A stretch of 64,000 nt of DNA from JAAYOS01 sp050950785 (GCA_050950785.1 JBMNIG010000010.1:62001-126000); one strand, 5' to 3'; shown: positions 17,373 through 26,300, counted from the first letter of the stretch. Numbers and translations: made by a program. The notes: generated by a model not told the origin, from the letters alone.

Positions 17373-17406
17373 TGTGTCCCCGGAAGCTGATTAGGAGGTG
17401 TTCTAC

Positions 17407-17757
17407 TTGGGATTGATGAATAGGTTCAAAGAAATGTTCTCTAAGTCAAAATCCGAAACTTCTAAGTCACATAAGAAAGGAACAACGATCAATGGTATCC
17501 AGACCCGATATGGGAAAAAGCTGAATCTCAGTTACGATGAAAAGTTAAAACTGATTGAAAACCTGACGCCTAGGGAAAAGGAGACCTTTTACATTTTGCT
17601 GGAGGGTTACAGTCTCAAGGAGACCGCCAAGCTTCTAAATGTTGGATATTCTACTGCCAACACTTATCAAACAGCCATTTATAAAAAACTGAATGTGAAC
17701 TCACGGGCGGAGTTGCTCATCAATTTTCGGGAAATGTGTGAAACCGATGAGCAATGA
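17407..17757 (+). CDS. Small LuxR-type helix-turn-helix protein
   Basis: About 116 aa. A basic, Ser/Lys-rich N-terminal stretch is followed by a C-terminal LuxR/GerE-type helix-turn-helix (LTPREKETFYILLEGYSLKETAKLLNVGYSTANTYQTAIYKKLNVNSRAELL, given here only as the region around residues 50-105). No sensor or receiver domain. The helix-turn-helix closely resembles that of the membrane regulator just upstream, so the two may bind the same sites, or this one may modulate the other. The start is uncertain: AGGAGG at 17393-17398 is eight bases before TTG 17407, which I prefer to ATG 17416. Confidence 0.8.
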   Translation: MGLMNRFKEMFSKSKSETSKSHKKGTTINGIQTRYGKKLNLSYDEKLKLIENLTPREKETFYILLEGYSLKETAKLLNVGYSTANTYQTAIYKKLNVNSRAELLINFREMCETDEQ

Positions 17758-17925
17758 AGTCTTGATAACTATCGAGTCCGGCGGTAATATGTCAAGTAGT
17801 TAAAACAAAGAATTTCTAATAAGTTACACCTGGAAATGCGTTAGTTTAGTTTTTAAAGGCGCACCTATCTAAGCCCTGCGCAAAATCTATTTTAACAGGG
17901 CCTTCTTAAGGGTGGTGGCAGTGTT

Positions 17926-19155
17926 CTATGCCACCGATGGTTTGTACAGGCGGTTGTCTTTCAGCAGACGAAAGACTAGCCTGACGAGCTTCCGGGCAGT
18001 GAGAGCGAGTGCACGCTTATGTTGATACCTATTAACCTCTTTATATTTGAGGTCATAGAAGCGCCTGTACTCCGTGTCGCAACGCACGATAGAGAAAGCA
18101 GCTTCACATAAGTAATATTTGAGGAATCGGTTCCCAGACTTAATTTGACGTGTGTTCTGTGCCTCGAACATTCCAGACTGATGCTGGGTCCACGCAAGAC
18201 CTGCATACTTGGCAACAGCAGCATGGTTTGGAAAGCGGTTGATGTCTCCAATTTCAGCAATGATGCCCGCCGAGAGTACTTTACCAATTCCAGGGATGGA
18301 TGTGAGTGTGTTGGGGATGTTTTCAAACTGGCGCTCAATTTCCTTATCCAAAGCCTTTATTTGCTCTTACATTGCGCGCATAGAGGAAATGGAGATAGAT
18401 AAAACCTGATTGACAGAATCGTTGACAGTCTTTGGCAAACGATAGGAACCCCTAGCTGCAGCTTGGACAGCTTTAGCAACTTCAGATGGGTTGGGGAATC
18501 TGTTCTTCCCTTTTTCCACAAGGAACTCAACTAGTTGGTCCACATCCATATTGGCTATATCATCCGGAGTTTCAAACTCTTCAATGAGAGCCAGTGCGGT
18601 AGAACCATAGGTGTTAGAGAACACCTTTTCCTGGGCCAACCCAGAGCATTTCATGAAGAGGTAGTTCATGAAGCGTTGCTTTTCTCGTGTAAGATTTTGA
18701 ACAACCGAGAAACGGGTTCTGGTAAGTGTCTGGAGGGCTTTGTATCGGTAATCATCCGAGTATATTGCAGCGGTGATCCTACCAAAGCGAAGATTGTCCG
18801 CGATAACGAAAGCGTCAATAGCATCGTTCTTAGGCAGGTCGGGATAAGCATCTTTGAACTTCTTCACTTGTTTCGGATTAAGGACATGGATTCTTTTCTC
18901 GAACCTGCCGAGAGCCCCATCCTCGCGGAGGAAGCATGCAAGATTGTCACCGTACACCGAAGTTGCTTCCATACCAAGTATAACTGTAGAAATATTATAC
19001 TCCTTTAGTGCGGCAACAACGCGCTTTGAAAGGGATTGAGCTCCGCCAAGGTTGTTCTGGACAGTAAATGAGCTGTGTTTTGAGCCGTCTGGCAGCATGA
19101 TGTATACTGCGTTAATGCGGCTCCCCACATCAATGCCTACGAATAGCTTGTTCAC
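17926..19155 (-). pseudogene. IS110-family transposase interrupted by one stop codon
   Basis: One continuous frame of 409 codons with a single internal TAA at 18367-18369. The upstream part (262 codons) starts KLFVGIDVGSRINAVYIMLPDG, the DEDD domain. The downstream part holds TSIPGIGKVLSAGIIAEIGDINRF and AGLAWTQHQSG, the transposase_20 domain. The codon in place of TAA was probably CAA (Gln), one transition away. Both domains are otherwise intact, which suggests recent inactivation unless the stop is read through. It is not closely related to the IS110-type copy at 10800-12083. It sits between the LuxR-type genes and the surface-protein genes. Confidence 0.9.
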
Positions 19156-19513
19156 GTTTTCACCTTCTTTCGGGTTAGAATAACGTCAATCGGATCGGCA
19201 ATACCCATGACACCGGAGCATCGACACCCTCGCATATCAGAATCCAGCTGGAAGCAACCCGTTGCGAACCTCCACTGCAAAAGAGGCTGGCTGATTATCC
19301 AGCAAACAGCCGGCGGTTTGAAGCTAACTTCCGGTTCAGGGGAACAGACTTTCTATGAAGTAACCTCTCGGTTCAACAGGAGACAATAAGAGCTTTGCCT
19401 GATTGACTTTCTCAATTATATCATGGGCATTGCTGATCCGGTTGACTATTTGGTGACTAGCAGGATCACCGTATAAACATCTTGCAAAACATATTATACG
19501 AGGAGGCTATACA
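19156..19513. other. IS110 left end with 25-bp inverted repeats; probable bridge-RNA region
   Basis: 358-bp noncoding stretch upstream of the broken IS110 transposase. A 25-bp sequence at 19185-19209 recurs inverted at 19422-19446 with 22 of 25 positions matching (ATGGG-ATTG...GATCCG-TTGAC in the second copy). The 212 bp between them have no gene and several short inverted motifs. In the IS110 branch the bridge RNA is encoded in the left end upstream of the transposase, which matches this position. The last part, up to 19513, is the leader of the lipoprotein gene, with an AGGAGG site. Confidence 0.55.
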
Positions 19514-20401
19514 ATGAAGAAATTATTTATCGTATATCTCAGCATAATACTTATTTTCTCTCTATTTGCATGTAGTACAGACTCCAAAGGAGGCTCAAAT
19601 ATTCCTTCTGACGATCTAAGCGAACAAGAAGAGTATTTTGAAGAGTATTTTGATTTCGATGAAGATACTTATGACGAGTTCGAGGACGAAGATGAAGGAT
19701 ATGAGGAAACAGATTCCAAACAAGACAGCAACAGCGGTGAGAGAGGATTTAAGGCATTCTATGATGCTCGGATGGAGTTTCTGGATCATGTTTGGGAATT
19801 GAGCTCGGAAGAGGAGACCGTAATGGCCAAGCATACAATGGTTCTCGCCATGGACACTTGGGCATATGACTATATGAAACCCCTTGTTTATTGGGGCGAG
19901 ACGCTGGACGAATCAGAGCTTGCTGTAGTAGATAGATTAATCGGCTTGATCACGATAAACACTGCCAAGCTCAAAAGTTATGATATTGAAGTCAAAAGTG
20001 ATAACCATTACACATTGACCGGTGAAACGGAGAAGGATGAAGAGGTCCAAATCGACGTAGAGTACTTCTCGGATATAGATGCTGTGCATCTTGAGGCTAC
20101 AAATAACGGCGAGCGTGCGCTGCTATTTGAATATATCAAAACTCCGGAGGGATATGCGGCTCAGTTTTATTTCAATGCCGTAGTTGCGAGCTCCTACAAT
20201 GTACAAGAAAAGGCAATGTGTGTTTACAGGATCATGTTCTCCGAAAATGGGGGTTCTTGTGCCCGATTTGATGATGTGGAGGAACCTGCTTCCATACTCG
20301 GAGGTGTGCCCGGAGAACAAGAATTTATTAAAGGAGCAACACATTGGTTTACCCTTGAAGATGGCAAATTCACCGGCGAGCTGGACGGATCCGCATTTTA
20401 G
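19514..20401 (+). CDS. Acidic lipoprotein, unknown function
   Basis: 295-aa exported protein. The signal peptide ends in a lipobox (SLFAC, Cys near residue 20), so it should be lipid-anchored on the outer face of the membrane. The next 40 residues are extremely acidic (Glu/Asp/Tyr runs). The remaining C-terminal part (from about residue 75) looks like a folded alpha/beta domain with no motif I recognise. AGGAGG lies eight bases upstream of the ATG. It is followed 43 bp later by the SLH-domain protein, with which it is probably co-transcribed. Confidence 0.8.
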   Translation: MKKLFIVYLSIILIFSLFACSTDSKGGSNIPSDDLSEQEEYFEEYFDFDEDTYDEFEDEDEGYEETDSKQDSNSGERGFKAFYDARMEFLDHVWELSSEEETVMAKHTMVLAMDTWAYDYMKPLVYWGETLDESELAVVDRLIGLITINTAKLKSYDIEVKSDNHYTLTGETEKDEEVQIDVEYFSDIDAVHLEATNNGERALLFEYIKTPEGYAAQFYFNAVVASSYNVQEKAMCVYRIMFSENGGSCARFDDVEEPASILGGVPGEQEFIKGATHWFTLEDGKFTGELDGSAF

Positions 20402-20444
20402 TAGCACTTCAAAACATAATTAAATTACGGGAGGAATATGTAGC

Positions 20445-21560
20445 ATGAAACGGAAAATATTAGCCTTTTTGTTGACCATCTTACTTATTATTGGAGCATC
20501 CACTATTACTGCACTTGCCGATGAGGCCCCCTTTACACTTGAAGCACCAATAAATTTGACAGCAGAGCTTAAAAAAGACGATGATGGACAGCCGTATTTC
20601 GAACTTAAATTAGATGTGCCCCAGAGCGTAATAGAACTAAATGAAAAAATAATAAATGATGAATTTGAAGGCTACAACATTGCGGAACTGGAAGTTTCCT
20701 TTGAGTACAAATTCGGAGATTATGACTGGAATGAAGGTCCGTCACTCTATTGGAATACAAGTCCTTATCTTGAAGACTTTCTTGATAGAGGAACTTATGA
20801 CTATTATCCATATTACAGCAGCGATGAAGTTGCAGAGATAGACCTCAAGAGCGAGACTTATTACTTTAGAGCACGCTTCTACACATTATGGGGATATGAG
20901 GGTGGCTGGATGAACAATAAACTCTACTCGTCCTACTCCAACACCGTTGAGATAGGAAATCCTTCTTACTGGAGCGCTGCAAGCAACTGGGCAACACCGG
21001 AATTACAAAGAGCAGCCGAGGCGGGGCTCATACCCGAAAGTCTCAAAGGCGCGGACATGACAAAGCCCATTACAAGGGAAGAGTTTGCGGAAGTTGTTCT
21101 CTTGATGTATCAGAAAGCATCAGGCATAACCGATACAAAGCCCTATACCCCGAACCCTTTTACAGATACACAAAACCCACAGATATTAAAGGCTTACCAA
21201 TTAGGTATCGTCAAAGGCATGAGCACGACGACCTTTGAACCCAAGAGGCTTATCAACCGCGAACAAGTGGCGGCTATGTTGGTTCGCGCAATCAAGCTAA
21301 TTGCACCGGATGCGGACTACTCAACAGCGGGCGCACCAACCTTTACCGATCAAGCGGATATCTCCGGTTGGGCGCTAGAAGACTGCCTATATATTGCGAA
21401 ACTTGGCATTATCAAAGGTGATAATGATGGAAGGTTTATGCCACGTGCGGTGACACCTGCACAGATCGCCACAGGCTACGCCAACACTTCAAGGGAGCAG
21501 GCTCTTGCCATGAGTGTACGAACAGTGGATAAAATGAACGAAATCAATGATGGCAACTAA
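20445..21560 (+). CDS. S-layer homology (SLH) domain protein
   Basis: 371-aa secreted protein with a classic signal peptide (MKRKILAFLLTILLIIGAS, cleavage near ALADE). The N-terminal 160 residues form a fibronectin-like region rich in aromatic and acidic residues. Three SLH repeats follow from about residue 175: one around WATPELQRAAEAGLIPESL, one with FTDTQNPQILKAYQLGIVKG and one with FTDQADISGWALEDCLYIAK. SLH triplets bind secondary cell-wall polymers, so the protein is non-covalently attached to the wall. A hairpin terminator follows. Probably one operon with the preceding lipoprotein. Confidence 0.9.
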   Translation: MKRKILAFLLTILLIIGASTITALADEAPFTLEAPINLTAELKKDDDGQPYFELKLDVPQSVIELNEKIINDEFEGYNIAELEVSFEYKFGDYDWNEGPSLYWNTSPYLEDFLDRGTYDYYPYYSSDEVAEIDLKSETYYFRARFYTLWGYEGGWMNNKLYSSYSNTVEIGNPSYWSAASNWATPELQRAAEAGLIPESLKGADMTKPITREEFAEVVLLMYQKASGITDTKPYTPNPFTDTQNPQILKAYQLGIVKGMSTTTFEPKRLINREQVAAMLVRAIKLIAPDADYSTAGAPTFTDQADISGWALEDCLYIAKLGIIKGDNDGRFMPRAVTPAQIATGYANTSREQALAMSVRTVDKMNEINDGN

Positions 21561-21572
21561 AAACACCTCTTT

Positions 21573-21660
21573 ACCCTCCTCATTAGAACTAATGAGGAGG
21601 GTATTTGCATATCATGTAAATTACTGAGGTGACTTAGGAAATTTCGTAAGCTATAGTTTA
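21573..21660 (+). repeat. Hairpin-plus-leader repeat, copy 2
   Basis: The terminator hairpin has 14-bp arms (21573-21586 and 21589-21602, ACCCTCCTCATTAG and complement), followed by GTATTTGCAT, AAATTACTGAGGTGACTTA and GTAAGCTATAGTTTA. It matches copy 1 at 17279-17372 in order and sequence, although the flanking genes differ. It is followed after about 90 bp by the start of the next lipoprotein gene. Confidence 0.75.
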
Positions 21661-21750
21661 AATAGCCTTGGATCAAAAGGCGAAAATCATCCACTGCCAA
21701 CACCCAGCATGGATATCAGCAAATTGGAAGAGACAATGAGGAGAGACGCT

Positions 21751-23157
21751 ATGAGGAAAATACATAAGGGCAATAAGGTCATTGCCTGCATTCTTGCAGC
21801 TACGATATACATTGCATTGCTTACAGGCTGCGGGGATTTATTGCAGAAAGACCCCGATCCACCTGCAATTAGCAACTTGACAGAAGCTTCGACCACTCCA
21901 CCGGCGAGCTCCATGACGGAAGAATCCGCTTCTTCGCCTGCAAGTAGCTCCATGACGGAAGATGTGGCCGATCCGCCTTCCGACGATAGTGAAACGGAAT
22001 ACCGTGCATTAGCACAAGAATCGCAGGTGTTCTCGGTAGCCTGCGGAGAAGATGCTCGGTTAGACATTTTCCTGCCCGCCGGAGCGCTTGGGAGCGACAC
22101 ACTACTGGATTTGAAAGCGCTGGAGGGAGGGAACGCGCCCGGATTTTCCCTAAATGAGAAGGGTGGAAAAGGGTTGACCCTGCAAGCACCTGCTGCAATT
22201 TGTTATGTGACCTCCGGCGAGCTACCTGAAAACGCCTGCATCATAAAATACAGCGACAACGGCAAGGGTTATACACCGGTTCCCTCGCAGCGATTTCGAA
22301 GAGGAGAAACGAGAGGACTGGTGGCTTTTGTACAGAGTTTTTCAAGCTATGGGGTCAAGGTGGTGACCGATGAGGAGCTCGCTGCAATGGTGGATGAGTT
22401 GGAACGGACTGGTTTTCACTGGGTTCTAAGTGTAGATGACAAAAATGGCTTTACAGAAACCTATGAGGAAGAAGTAATCACAGAAACCATATACGAGGCC
22501 ACCCTCGACATGACCCTTGTAAACGTCAAGGCTCCTACGCCCTATGTAATGCACGGCAATTATCAGGGCGCCGCGAAGATGCTTTCCGACGTAAAGGTCA
22601 GAATGGATGGTGCTCCAATGTTCTTTTCGCTGGTGGAGGCAACGGACGATATGGCATCTATCACCCTTTATCCGGTGTTCCAGGAATATGAACCGGAGCC
22701 GGGTAGTGGACTTCCGCCGCTTGTGGGTCTTATCCCCGTTCGCTATGAAGGCGAGGGGACATTGCACATGAAAAATCCCGTAGATAAGGGAGAAACGGTA
22801 AGCGAACATGGCATCAATTTTATGGAGGTAGCAAGGCAGTTTGAAGAGGGCGGGCTTGATCTGCCAGGATTGCAGGAGGAAGACATCCACGTCATCGTGA
22901 TAACGGAAGGGCCAATGGCCTATGTAACATTGGTTTTGCAACAGGGGAAAAGCGTAACCTTCACCGGAAGTATTGTAGGGGTATCTGCAGAGCAAAAAAT
23001 TGAAATTGCTCCCCTGATTCCTGATGCGGGGCAGCAAAACAAGCAAGTGGAAAAAACTAAAACCACCTGCACCGAAAATGCTGATGGCTCCTATGATTAC
23101 GACATGGATGGCGACGGTAAAATCGACTTTACTTTATATCCCCTTATTACAAAATAA
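21751..23157 (+). CDS. Lipoprotein with C-terminal calcium-type loop, unknown function
   Basis: 468-aa exported lipoprotein. The signal peptide ends in lipobox LLTGC (Cys near residue 27), followed by a Pro/Ser/Thr-rich linker with the near-repeat SSMTE. The body has no recognised catalytic motif. The last 20 residues contain DMDGDGKIDF, which matches a dockerin/EF-hand-type calcium loop. ATG 21751 is chosen because GAGGAG lies about seven bases upstream and it gives a normal signal peptide; an in-frame start at 21709 would add 14 charged residues ahead of it. Preceded by hairpin-plus-leader copy 2. Confidence 0.8.
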   Translation: MRKIHKGNKVIACILAATIYIALLTGCGDLLQKDPDPPAISNLTEASTTPPASSMTEESASSPASSSMTEDVADPPSDDSETEYRALAQESQVFSVACGEDARLDIFLPAGALGSDTLLDLKALEGGNAPGFSLNEKGGKGLTLQAPAAICYVTSGELPENACIIKYSDNGKGYTPVPSQRFRRGETRGLVAFVQSFSSYGVKVVTDEELAAMVDELERTGFHWVLSVDDKNGFTETYEEEVITETIYEATLDMTLVNVKAPTPYVMHGNYQGAAKMLSDVKVRMDGAPMFFSLVEATDDMASITLYPVFQEYEPEPGSGLPPLVGLIPVRYEGEGTLHMKNPVDKGETVSEHGINFMEVARQFEEGGLDLPGLQEEDIHVIVITEGPMAYVTLVLQQGKSVTFTGSIVGVSAEQKIEIAPLIPDAGQQNKQVEKTKTTCTENADGSYDYDMDGDGKIDFTLYPLITK

Positions 23158-23299
23158 TAAGGTTATGATCAAGCAACAACAAAGATAGCATTACTCCCGG
23201 ACTATTGCCATATTTATGACATATAGGGTGAGGCTCAACAATGAAAAAGGCACAGGGCGGGGCACTGCAGTATCAAAAGTAGGAAAATAGGAGGACAAA

Positions 23300-23347
23300 G
23301 TGAAATCTCAGCGAATAAAGAGTATCCGCCTATTGAGCGATCAATAA
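23300..23347 (+). CDS. Possible 15-codon leader peptide
   Basis: GTG at 23300, preceded by AGGAGG at optimal distance, opens a basic 15-residue frame (MKSQRIKSIRLLSDQ) that stops 19 bp before the protease start. It may be a translated leader, or just the remains of a strong ribosome site. No attenuator structure was recognised. Confidence 0.2.
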   Translation: MKSQRIKSIRLLSDQ

Positions 23348-23366
23348 ATTTTCGGAGGTAGCGTAC

Positions 23367-25079
23367 ATGAATCTGATAAAAAAAGTAGTCTGCCTGGCGT
23401 TTTGCGTTTGCCTACTCTGGGGCCTGGCGAGCACAGCTGTTGCCGCCGATACCATGGATACACGCACGCTTGCCATGGTGAACAAACCGGCAGTTGTTCT
23501 GATACAAACCCAGTGGACGGCCGACATCACTTGGTATGAAATCACATTTTATAGTGATTTTGAAGATGATTTGATCTATACGATCGAGGAAATGGTGACA
23601 AACGGAACCATTCCTAACACCGAAGAGGCAATGTATTCTGCAATGGTGCAGCTTATGATCGAAAATATGGCCTACTATGCTTATTTTACTGGTAATGCCC
23701 AAACCGAAACAGCCAGCACTGCCGTTGTGGGCACAGGATTTATTGTAACGCCCGACGGCTATATAGTGACAAACGCCCATGTGGTGCACACAGACGAAGA
23801 AGCCCTTTATATGCAGTTTGCCATGACGGCCCTTGAGGAATATGCCATTTCGGGAACAAATGAATTTTACCAGGAAATGCTGCGCAACGGCTATGAGATG
23901 ACACAGGAGGAATGGGACGGCCTTGCAAATGCGTTTTACAGTTTGTTGGCTCAAAGCATGGACATTCAAAACCTAACAACCACCTATAGCTGCTATATGG
24001 GCAACGTAACCCCGGGCAGCGACGTTTCGGCGAAAGGTGTCCTTTTGGATTTGCGCAAAATGGGTGAACCGATTCCCGGCAAGGATATTGCCGTTCTCAA
24101 AATGGATAAAACAAACCTGCCAACTGTCACCCTTGGTGACGATACGCAGCTGCGCACCGGAGACAGGGTGTACGCGATGGGGTATCCCGCAGTTGCAACG
24201 CTGTCCGAAGCGCTCAATATCGCCCAGGCGATTCAGGAGCCCACGCTGACGCAGGGAATGCTAAGTGCGAAGAAGGAAATGGCCGGAGGTTGGAGCATCC
24301 TGCAGACCGACGCGGCCATTCACGGGGGAAATTCCGGCGGGCCGCTCTTCAACGAGGCAGGAGAGGTCATCGGAGTCAACACCTTCGGCATGACCGATTA
24401 CGATGGAGGGTTGGCGGCGGGCATGAGCTTTGCCATTCCGATCAGCGTTGCAAAGCAGTTTTTGAATGAAATCAATGTTACTCCCAGTGAAAGCGATTTT
24501 ACCAGGCAGTTTAAAGAAGCCAAGACTCTGTTTGACAACGAAAAATATGCGGAGGCGCTAAACATACTTCGTACCCTCAATGAGATAAACCCCGGATACC
24601 CGGTTGTGGCTGACTTGCTCGCCCAGGCCAGCGCAAAGGCAAGCACGATGCCACAGGTAGCGGAAGATGACCCCGCAGATGATGCCGCGATAGAAACTGC
24701 AGGCAAAACAGCTGTTGATACCGAAGAGATAAGCGGTATACCGAGAGAATACCTTATTATTGCAATAGGTGGCGGGGTTGTTATCCTTGCGTTGGTTGTG
24801 GTTGTATTAGTCTTGCTGCTGCGCCGGAAGAAAACCGTGCCGGTGGCAGCAAGTCCAGCTCCACAAGCGGTTCAAACACCCGTACAGCAGGCGGCGAGCA
24901 CAACCTGGCCGGCTGCATCGCAGAAGCCTGCAACACAGCCGCCATCGCAGAAACAAAACGTACCGAATCAAACATCCCCAACGCCCGCAAAGACCGGTTC
25001 GTTTTGCACTGAGTGTGGTGCCGCGGTTACGCCCGGTTCAAAATTCTGCGCTAATTGCGGTACAAAGCTTGTGGATTAG
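23367..25079 (+). CDS. HtrA/DegP-like trypsin-family protease, membrane-anchored, zinc-ribbon tail
   Basis: 570-aa protein. A signal peptide (residues 1-27) precedes a trypsin-like serine protease domain with a visible triad: His138 (VTNAHVV), Asp240 (GKDIAVL) and Ser323 (GGNSGGP). About 100 extra residues sit between the first strand and the His motif. No PDZ domain follows; instead there is a short helical TPR-like stretch (about 385-425), a transmembrane helix (about 460-485), a Pro/Gln/Ala-rich linker and a C-terminal zinc ribbon with CTEC and CANC pairs. With an N-terminal signal peptide, the protease lies outside and the zinc ribbon inside the cell. GGAGG precedes the ATG. Probably the quality-control or sensing member of the surface module. 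Confidence 0.9.
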   Translation: MNLIKKVVCLAFCVCLLWGLASTAVAADTMDTRTLAMVNKPAVVLIQTQWTADITWYEITFYSDFEDDLIYTIEEMVTNGTIPNTEEAMYSAMVQLMIENMAYYAYFTGNAQTETASTAVVGTGFIVTPDGYIVTNAHVVHTDEEALYMQFAMTALEEYAISGTNEFYQEMLRNGYEMTQEEWDGLANAFYSLLAQSMDIQNLTTTYSCYMGNVTPGSDVSAKGVLLDLRKMGEPIPGKDIAVLKMDKTNLPTVTLGDDTQLRTGDRVYAMGYPAVATLSEALNIAQAIQEPTLTQGMLSAKKEMAGGWSILQTDAAIHGGNSGGPLFNEAGEVIGVNTFGMTDYDGGLAAGMSFAIPISVAKQFLNEINVTPSESDFTRQFKEAKTLFDNEKYAEALNILRTLNEINPGYPVVADLLAQASAKASTMPQVAEDDPADDAAIETAGKTAVDTEEISGIPREYLIIAIGGGVVILALVVVVLVLLLRRKKTVPVAASPAPQAVQTPVQQAASTTWPAASQKPATQPPSQKQNVPNQTSPTPAKTGSFCTECGAAVTPGSKFCANCGTKLVD

Positions 25080-25492
25080 CGTGCACGAAAAGCTTTCGCT
25101 CGTTTCTGGGGATCATCAACCGAATAGTAAAATCGTAGATTTTAATATGGGAGGCTACTCAACCGATGGGTAGCCTCGTTGCTTATAGAAAATAAGTTTT
25201 TTCTTGCTAATAATGGAATATAAGCGATTTGTTTCGCTTGACTCAACCCGACAGCATAATGGAATACATAGAATCAGTGAATAATAAGTTCGACATATTC
25301 TAAGAGCTAGACTTCAAAATTGATGACTGTCCATGGAAGTATAAGAGACAAGGAAGTCATCACGCTGGGCAACGGCAAGATCTACATTGACGTGTTCAGC
25401 ACGCGTTAAGAATTGGATATTGATGTATAAACGGACCGCATTAGTCGCGAGATTACATGGAATACCCCTTAAATGTATTATAGGAGGAACAG
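25080..25492. other. Intergenic region with gene remnant
   Basis: 413 bp without an intact gene. Contains a hairpin (GAGGCTAC...GTAGCCTC, 25151-25177) that may end the protease transcript, and a 28-codon frame at 25323-25409 that looks like a fragment of a larger coding sequence. The rest is AT-rich and featureless. Confidence 0.5.
25323..25409 (+). pseudogene. Short coding remnant, phage-tail-like motif
   Basis: A 28-codon frame with good codon usage and the motif KEVITLGNGKIYIDVFS. The LG(S/N)GK(L/I)Y pattern is reminiscent of the first residues of small phage or prophage tail proteins. There is no ribosome site, and no other phage gene lies nearby, so it is at most a fragment. Weak assignment. 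Confidence 0.2.
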
Positions 25493-25768
25493 ATGATAAT
25501 AGGTAAAAACCGCTTGAGGAGAATCACTTTATTTGCTATGGCAGTACTGCTACCATTATTAGTGGCAGCTTGTAGCGGTTTTGGAAGGGATGACGTGGTC
25601 AATAAAGTGGCGAAATCGGTAGTATCGGAACCCCTAAAGGAAAGCGATGAATACGAGGAGAAAGAAGCCAAACCGGAGAAATCGGAAAAAACGTATATTC
25701 AGCAGGAAATTAAGGAACGCGGGGAAAAAGAAAATAAAGCTGACTCGGCTGATACGGACAACAAATAG
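25493..25768 (+). CDS. Small charged lipoprotein, unknown function
   Basis: 91-aa protein. A signal peptide with lipobox LVAAC (Cys near residue 28) is followed by a short mature region almost entirely of Lys, Glu and Asp, with no globular domain. ATAGGAGGAACAG gives a strong ribosome site. It would sit on the outer membrane face. It is followed by a hairpin that may serve both this gene and the tRNA-Leu on the opposite strand. Confidence 0.7.
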   Translation: MIIGKNRLRRITLFAMAVLLPLLVAACSGFGRDDVVNKVAKSVVSEPLKESDEYEEKEAKPEKSEKTYIQQEIKERGEKENKADSADTDNK

Positions 25769-25877
25769 GACTAAGTAAAATTATGTTATTTCCGGGTGCA
25801 TAGAATACTCAGTTGTTAGCCAGTATTTTGAACACCTTCAGTATGAAAAAACCCTGGTTATATATCATAAAAAGACA

Positions 25878-25907
25878 GATGCCATGCGGTCAAAACCGCA
25901 TGGCATC
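25878..25907 (-). terminator. Hairpin terminator of tRNA-Leu (possibly bidirectional)
   Basis: Perfect 13-bp arms (25878-25890 and 25895-25907, GATGCCATGCGGT and complement) with a 4-nt loop. On the minus strand it follows the tRNA and is trailed by TGTCTTTTT. Confidence 0.8.
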
Positions 25908-25923
25908 TAAATATATTTGATTT

Positions 25924-26007
25924 TGGTGCGGATGACAGGAATCGAACCTGCACGTCAGGGACACTAGATCCTAAGTCTAGCGCGTCTGCCAGTTCCGCCA
26001 CATCCGC
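25924..26007 (-). tRNA. tRNA-Leu (anticodon TAG)
   Basis: 84 nt including encoded CCA. The 7-bp acceptor stem pairs GCGGATG with CATCCGC. The anticodon stem CTAGA/TCTAG carries the loop CTTAGGA, so the anticodon is TAG. A long variable arm (GTGTCCCTGACGTGC) marks it as a class II tRNA, and the T arm contains GGTTCGATTCC. Confidence 0.95.
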
Positions 26008-26034
26008 GTATCGTTCGCCATAAAGTGCTTTTCT

Positions 26035-26063
26035 ATGTTAGCACAACGCGAGCCGAATGTCAA
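26035..26063 (-). promoter_or_regulatory. Promoter of tRNA-Leu
   Basis: On the minus strand: TTGACA (26063-26058), 17-bp spacer, TAACAT (26040-26035), about 28 bp upstream of the tRNA 5' end. Confidence 0.7.
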
Positions 26064-26300
26064 CAAATTCGAGCGGCAAGTTGAACTGGGAAAACTTGAT
26101 AGTAACTTCAGTGGATTCCGCAAGTTGATTCCATAGTAGAATTAAACTGAATAATCTTGTTCATCTTTTGAAAATTGGAAAATCAATGCTGCGTCTATGC
26201 TATATGGCGGAATGGTAAGTATTCTATCTTTACGAAAGACTTTATAAAAGAGATAGAGTAGTAGCAAAAATTGCATTGTGGAAAAATGGCATTACACGTT

